From Enterobacteriaceae bacterium UBA5654 (lineage in GTDB: Bacteria > Pseudomonadota > Gammaproteobacteria > Enterobacterales > Enterobacteriaceae), in contig DIJC01000024.1 of NCBI GenBank assembly GCA_002421005.1, positions 56,770 to 120,769 of the forward strand: DNA of 64,000 nucleotides, written 5' to 3'. Positions 61,145 through 64,000 of this stretch are shown piece after piece. Both the position numbers and the translations under genes were made by a program. Under the pieces are notes generated by a model. It saw only the letters and a list, made by a program, of their open reading frames with translations. It had not been told where the DNA came from and did not search any database. Every line of letters begins with the position of its first letter. Within the stretch, counting starts at the first letter, position 1.

Positions 61145-63463
61145 ATGAAAATCAGTGACGGAAACTGGCTAATCCAGGCGGGTCTGAATGTCATCCATCC
61201 TGTCCAGGTCTATGAGGTTGAACAGCACGGGAATGAGATGGTGATCCATGCCGCGCCGCGCGATGTGCGCGAGCGCGCCGGGCAACTGGATACACCGCTG
61301 TTTACGCTGCGCTTTTTCTCGCCGCAGGAAGGCATCGTCGGCGTGCGCATTGAGCACTTTCAGGGCGCGCTGGACAAAGGGCCGCACTATCCACTCAACG
61401 TCCTGAAGGATGTTCAGGTGGAGATGCAAAACAACGATCAATTTGCCGAGCTGAAAAGCGGCTCGCTCAGCGTGCGCGTTACCAAAGGCGAAGAGTGGGC
61501 GCTGGATTTTCTGCGTGACGGCGTGCGCATGACCGGCAGTCAGGTGAAAAATAACGGCTACGTGCAGGATACCCACACCGCGCGCAATTACCTCTTCGAA
61601 AGGCTGGATCTGGGCGTCGGCGAAGCGGTCTACGGTCTCGGCGAGCGCTTTACCGCGCTGGTAAAAAACGGCCAGACGGTGGAAACCTGGAACCGCGACG
61701 GCGGCACCAGTACCGAACAGTCGTATAAAAACATCCCGTTCTACCTGACCAATCGCGGCTATGGCGTGCTGGTGAATCATCCCCAGTGCGTCTCTTTTGA
61801 AGTGGGCTCGGAGAAAGTCTCCAAAGTACAGTTCAGCGTCGAAGGCGAGTATCTGGAATATTTTGTGATCGACGGCCCGACGCCGAAAGAGGTGCTGAAC
61901 CGCTATACGCAGTTTACCGGTCGCCCGGCGCTGCCTCCTGCCTGGTCATTCGGCCTGTGGCTGACCACCTCGTTCACCACCAACTATGACGAAGCGACGG
62001 TCAACAGCTTTATCGACGGCATGGCGGAGCGTAATCTGCCGCTGCACGTCTTCCACTTTGACTGCTTCTGGATGAAAGCCTTCCAGTGGTGCGATTTTGC
62101 ATGGGACCCGGTGACGTTCCCTGACCCGGAAGGCATGATCCGCCGCCTGAAGCAAAAAGGGCTGAAAATCTGCGTGTGGATTAACCCGTATATCGGCCAG
62201 AAATCGCCGGTATTTAACGAGCTGAAAGAAAAAGGCTATCTGCTCAAACGCCCGGACGGATCGCTGTGGCAGTGGGATAAATGGCAGCCGGGGCTGGCCA
62301 TTTACGACTTCACCAACCCGGACGCCTGCCAGTGGTATGCCGACAAGCTGAAAGGGTTAACAGACATCGGCGTTGACTGCTTTAAGACCGACTTTGGCGA
62401 GCGTATTCCGACGGATGTCCAGTGGTTCGACGGCTCCGATCCGCAGAAAATGCACAACCATTATGCGTTCATCTATAACGAACTGGTATGGAACGTGCTC
62501 AAAGATACGGTCGGTGAACAAGAGGCGGTGCTGTTCGCGCGTTCGGCTTCGGTGGGTGCGCAACAGTTCCCGGTACACTGGGGCGGCGACTGCTACGCCA
62601 ACTACGAATCGATGGCCGAAAGCTTGCGCGGTGGGCTGTCGATTGGCTTGTCCGGGTTCGGATTCTGGAGTCACGACATCGGCGGCTTCGAAAACACCGC
62701 GCCTGCGCACGTCTACAAACGCTGGTGCGCGTTTGGCCTGCTCTCCAGCCACAGCCGCCTGCACGGCAGTAAATCCTACCGCGTGCCGTGGGCCTATGAC
62801 GATGAATCCTGCGATGTGGTGCGCCACTTCACCCAGCTAAAATGCCGCCTGATGCCGTATCTCTATCGTCAGGCCGCTACCGCGAATGTATCCGGGACAC
62901 CGATGATGCGCGCGATGATGCTGGAGTTCCCGCAGGATCCGGCGTGTGATTATCTGGACAGACAGTACATGCTCGGCGAGTCCATCATGGTGGCCCCGGT
63001 GTTCAGCGAGGCGGGCGACGTGCAGTTTTATTTGCCGGAAGGCCGCTGGACGCACCTGTGGCATAACGATGAACTCACAGGCAGCCGCTGGCATAAGCAG
63101 AATCACAATGCGTTAAGTCTGCCGGTCTACGTGCGGGATAACACGTTGCTGGCGCTGGGTAACAATGACCAGAAGCCGGATTACGCCTGGCATGACGGCA
63201 CCGCCTTCCAGCTGTTTAATCTGAAAGAAGGGCGCGCGGCGACCTGCGAAGTTCCGGCAGCGGATGGCTCCGTCATCTTTACTCTGACCGCGAAACGCGA
63301 AGGCCGCGCTATCACCGTGCAGGGTGAAGGCCAGGCAAGTCACTGGACAATTTGCCTGCGCAACGTCGCGCAGCTGGCGGGCGTACAGGGCGGAACGCAT
63401 GTCAGTAGTGACCGGGGCGTAGTGATTACTGCCACCGGGAATGCGCTGACGATTACGCTGTAA
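61145..63463 (+). CDS. yicI: Alpha-xylosidase YicI, GH31
   Basis: Cytoplasmic family 31 glycosidase that releases alpha-xylose from isoprimeverose-like substrates. 772 residues, E. coli length. Nucleophile Asp in CFKTDFGERIP and acid/base Asp region GFGFWSHDIGGFE; HFDCFWMKAFQWCDF forms the active-site pocket. Co-transcribed with yicJ. A hairpin follows at 63471-63497. Confidence 0.96.
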   Translation: MKISDGNWLIQAGLNVIHPVQVYEVEQHGNEMVIHAAPRDVRERAGQLDTPLFTLRFFSPQEGIVGVRIEHFQGALDKGPHYPLNVLKDVQVEMQNNDQFAELKSGSLSVRVTKGEEWALDFLRDGVRMTGSQVKNNGYVQDTHTARNYLFERLDLGVGEAVYGLGERFTALVKNGQTVETWNRDGGTSTEQSYKNIPFYLTNRGYGVLVNHPQCVSFEVGSEKVSKVQFSVEGEYLEYFVIDGPTPKEVLNRYTQFTGRPALPPAWSFGLWLTTSFTTNYDEATVNSFIDGMAERNLPLHVFHFDCFWMKAFQWCDFAWDPVTFPDPEGMIRRLKQKGLKICVWINPYIGQKSPVFNELKEKGYLLKRPDGSLWQWDKWQPGLAIYDFTNPDACQWYADKLKGLTDIGVDCFKTDFGERIPTDVQWFDGSDPQKMHNHYAFIYNELVWNVLKDTVGEQEAVLFARSASVGAQQFPVHWGGDCYANYESMAESLRGGLSIGLSGFGFWSHDIGGFENTAPAHVYKRWCAFGLLSSHSRLHGSKSYRVPWAYDDESCDVVRHFTQLKCRLMPYLYRQAATANVSGTPMMRAMMLEFPQDPACDYLDRQYMLGESIMVAPVFSEAGDVQFYLPEGRWTHLWHNDELTGSRWHKQNHNALSLPVYVRDNTLLALGNNDQKPDYAWHDGTAFQLFNLKEGRAATCEVPAADGSVIFTLTAKREGRAITVQGEGQASHWTICLRNVAQLAGVQGGTHVSSDRGVVITATGNALTITL

Positions 63464-63470
63464 AACGTGA

Positions 63471-63497
63471 ATCCTCTCTCCATGGTGGAGAGAGGAT
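63471..63497. terminator. Hairpin between yicI and yicH
   Basis: ATCCTCTCTCCA / TGGAGAGAGGAT, perfect 12-bp stem with a 3-base loop, followed by CAGAGAGAGG. Between convergent genes; loosely similar to the CCCTCTCCC palindromes elsewhere in the window. No T-run. Confidence 0.6.
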
Positions 63498-63556
63498 CAG
63501 AGAGAGGAAGCAGGGCGTGCCAGGGCTGGTGTTATGTGAATGACCCGGCTCTTCAT

Positions 63557-64000
63557 TCACTCCTGCGAAACCACCCCGGCTTTCATCGTCTGCGTCACCT
63601 GCTGCTTGCTGGTATTCACCGCCCTTAGCTGCCCATTCACCGACGGTTTCAACGGTGCGTCGGCCTGAAGCGTTCCGCTGGCCGTGACCTGCACGTTGCC
63701 GTCGCCGGAAATTGGCAGGGCGGGCCAGCCCCACTGTTGCAGGATATTCAGCGGCACGCCGCGTCCGTTCAGGCTCACCGTCAGCAGGCGCTGTGGAAGC
63801 TGCGACACCGTGGCGGTAGCTTCCAGCAGTCCTTTCTCAGTAAACGCGCTTAACTCACTGATAGTAATCGTTGAACCATTCGCGCCAAGCTTAATGGACG
63901 GGCGGCGCACGTCCACGCGGTTAAACGTCCCGGCAGCGGCGTTGAGCGTGGTGGTGCCGCTCCAGATCCCCCACTGGCGGCTTTTCGCCAGTTGCAGGTA
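63557..64000 (-). CDS. yicH: YicH, AsmA-family protein (C-terminal part)
   Basis: The last 147 codons of a gene that runs off the right edge. The reading frame is open to position 64000 and matches the C-terminus of E. coli YicH (about 570 residues): SRQWGIWSGTTTLNAA, VDVRRPSIKL, LLTVSLNGRGVPLNILQQWG. AsmA-like proteins are inner-membrane-anchored periplasmic proteins linked to lipid transport and envelope homeostasis. Convergent with yicI. Confidence 0.92.
   Translation of the reverse strand, partial: YLQLAKSRQWGIWSGTTTLNAAAGTFNRVDVRRPSIKLGANGSTITISELSAFTEKGLLEATATVSQLPQRLLTVSLNGRGVPLNILQQWGWPALPISGDGNVQVTASGTLQADAPLKPSVNGQLRAVNTSKQQVTQTMKAGVVSQE

Overview
The window is a chromosomal segment of a member of the Enterobacteriaceae, close to Escherichia, Citrobacter and Enterobacter. 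Gene content, order and protein lengths follow the E. coli stretch dnaA-dnaN-recF-gyrB through dgo, ibp, yid, ilvBN, nlpA and selC to yicJI-yicH, with many proteins identical in length to their E. coli counterparts. I cannot name the species from sequence alone. No insertion sequence, integrase, prophage or CRISPR array was seen.

Layout: (1) 1-6645, replication block: dnaA with a Dam/DnaA-rich promoter, dnaN, recF, gyrB. (2) 6814-9752, yidA, then an accessory LysR regulator and nitrilase-type amidohydrolase. (3) 9984-14851, the complete dgoRKADT operon for D-galactonate. (4) 14902-17766, yidR, yidQ and the heat-shock chaperones ibpA and ibpB, each preceded by a ROSE-type RNA thermometer hairpin. 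(5) 17831-19422, an overlapping two-gene ATPase plus PIN-nuclease module, the best candidate for an uncharacterised defence-like system. (6) 19533-31019, yidE, yidP, an alpha-glucoside PTS with its GH4 hydrolase, yidL-yidK-yidJ (sulfatase locus), yidH-yidG-yidF. (7) 31105-34983, a DMT transporter, the SOS toxin locus tisB/istR with a LexA box, and ivbL-ilvB-ilvN with its attenuator. (8) 35207-40617, an AT-rich orphan GT52-like (sialyltransferase-motif) gene and deoQ-deoK-deoP-deoX for deoxyribose use, where E. coli K-12 carries uhpABCT. (9) 40808-45475, yicN, ten 74-bp tandem palindromic repeats, nepI, yicL, nlpA. (10) 45514-59317, an accessory block next to selC: family II pyrophosphatase, second NhaA-type antiporter, MBL protein, GlxA-type regulator, alcohol dehydrogenase, HTH/PIN toxin-antitoxin pair, BLUF-EAL photoreceptor convergent with a GGDEF cyclase, CirA-like receptor with a Fur box, MerR regulator with a secreted alpha/beta hydrolase. 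(11) 59370-64000, selC (tRNA-Sec), yicJ, yicI and the 3' part of yicH.

The core genes are ordinary. The points of interest are the AAA-PIN pair, the tandem palindrome array, the light/c-di-GMP gene pair, the orphan glycosyltransferase, the perfect hairpin that covers the yidR ribosome binding site, and the extra spacer between dnaN and recF. Functional names rest on recognition of protein families and motifs by eye; no database search was possible.
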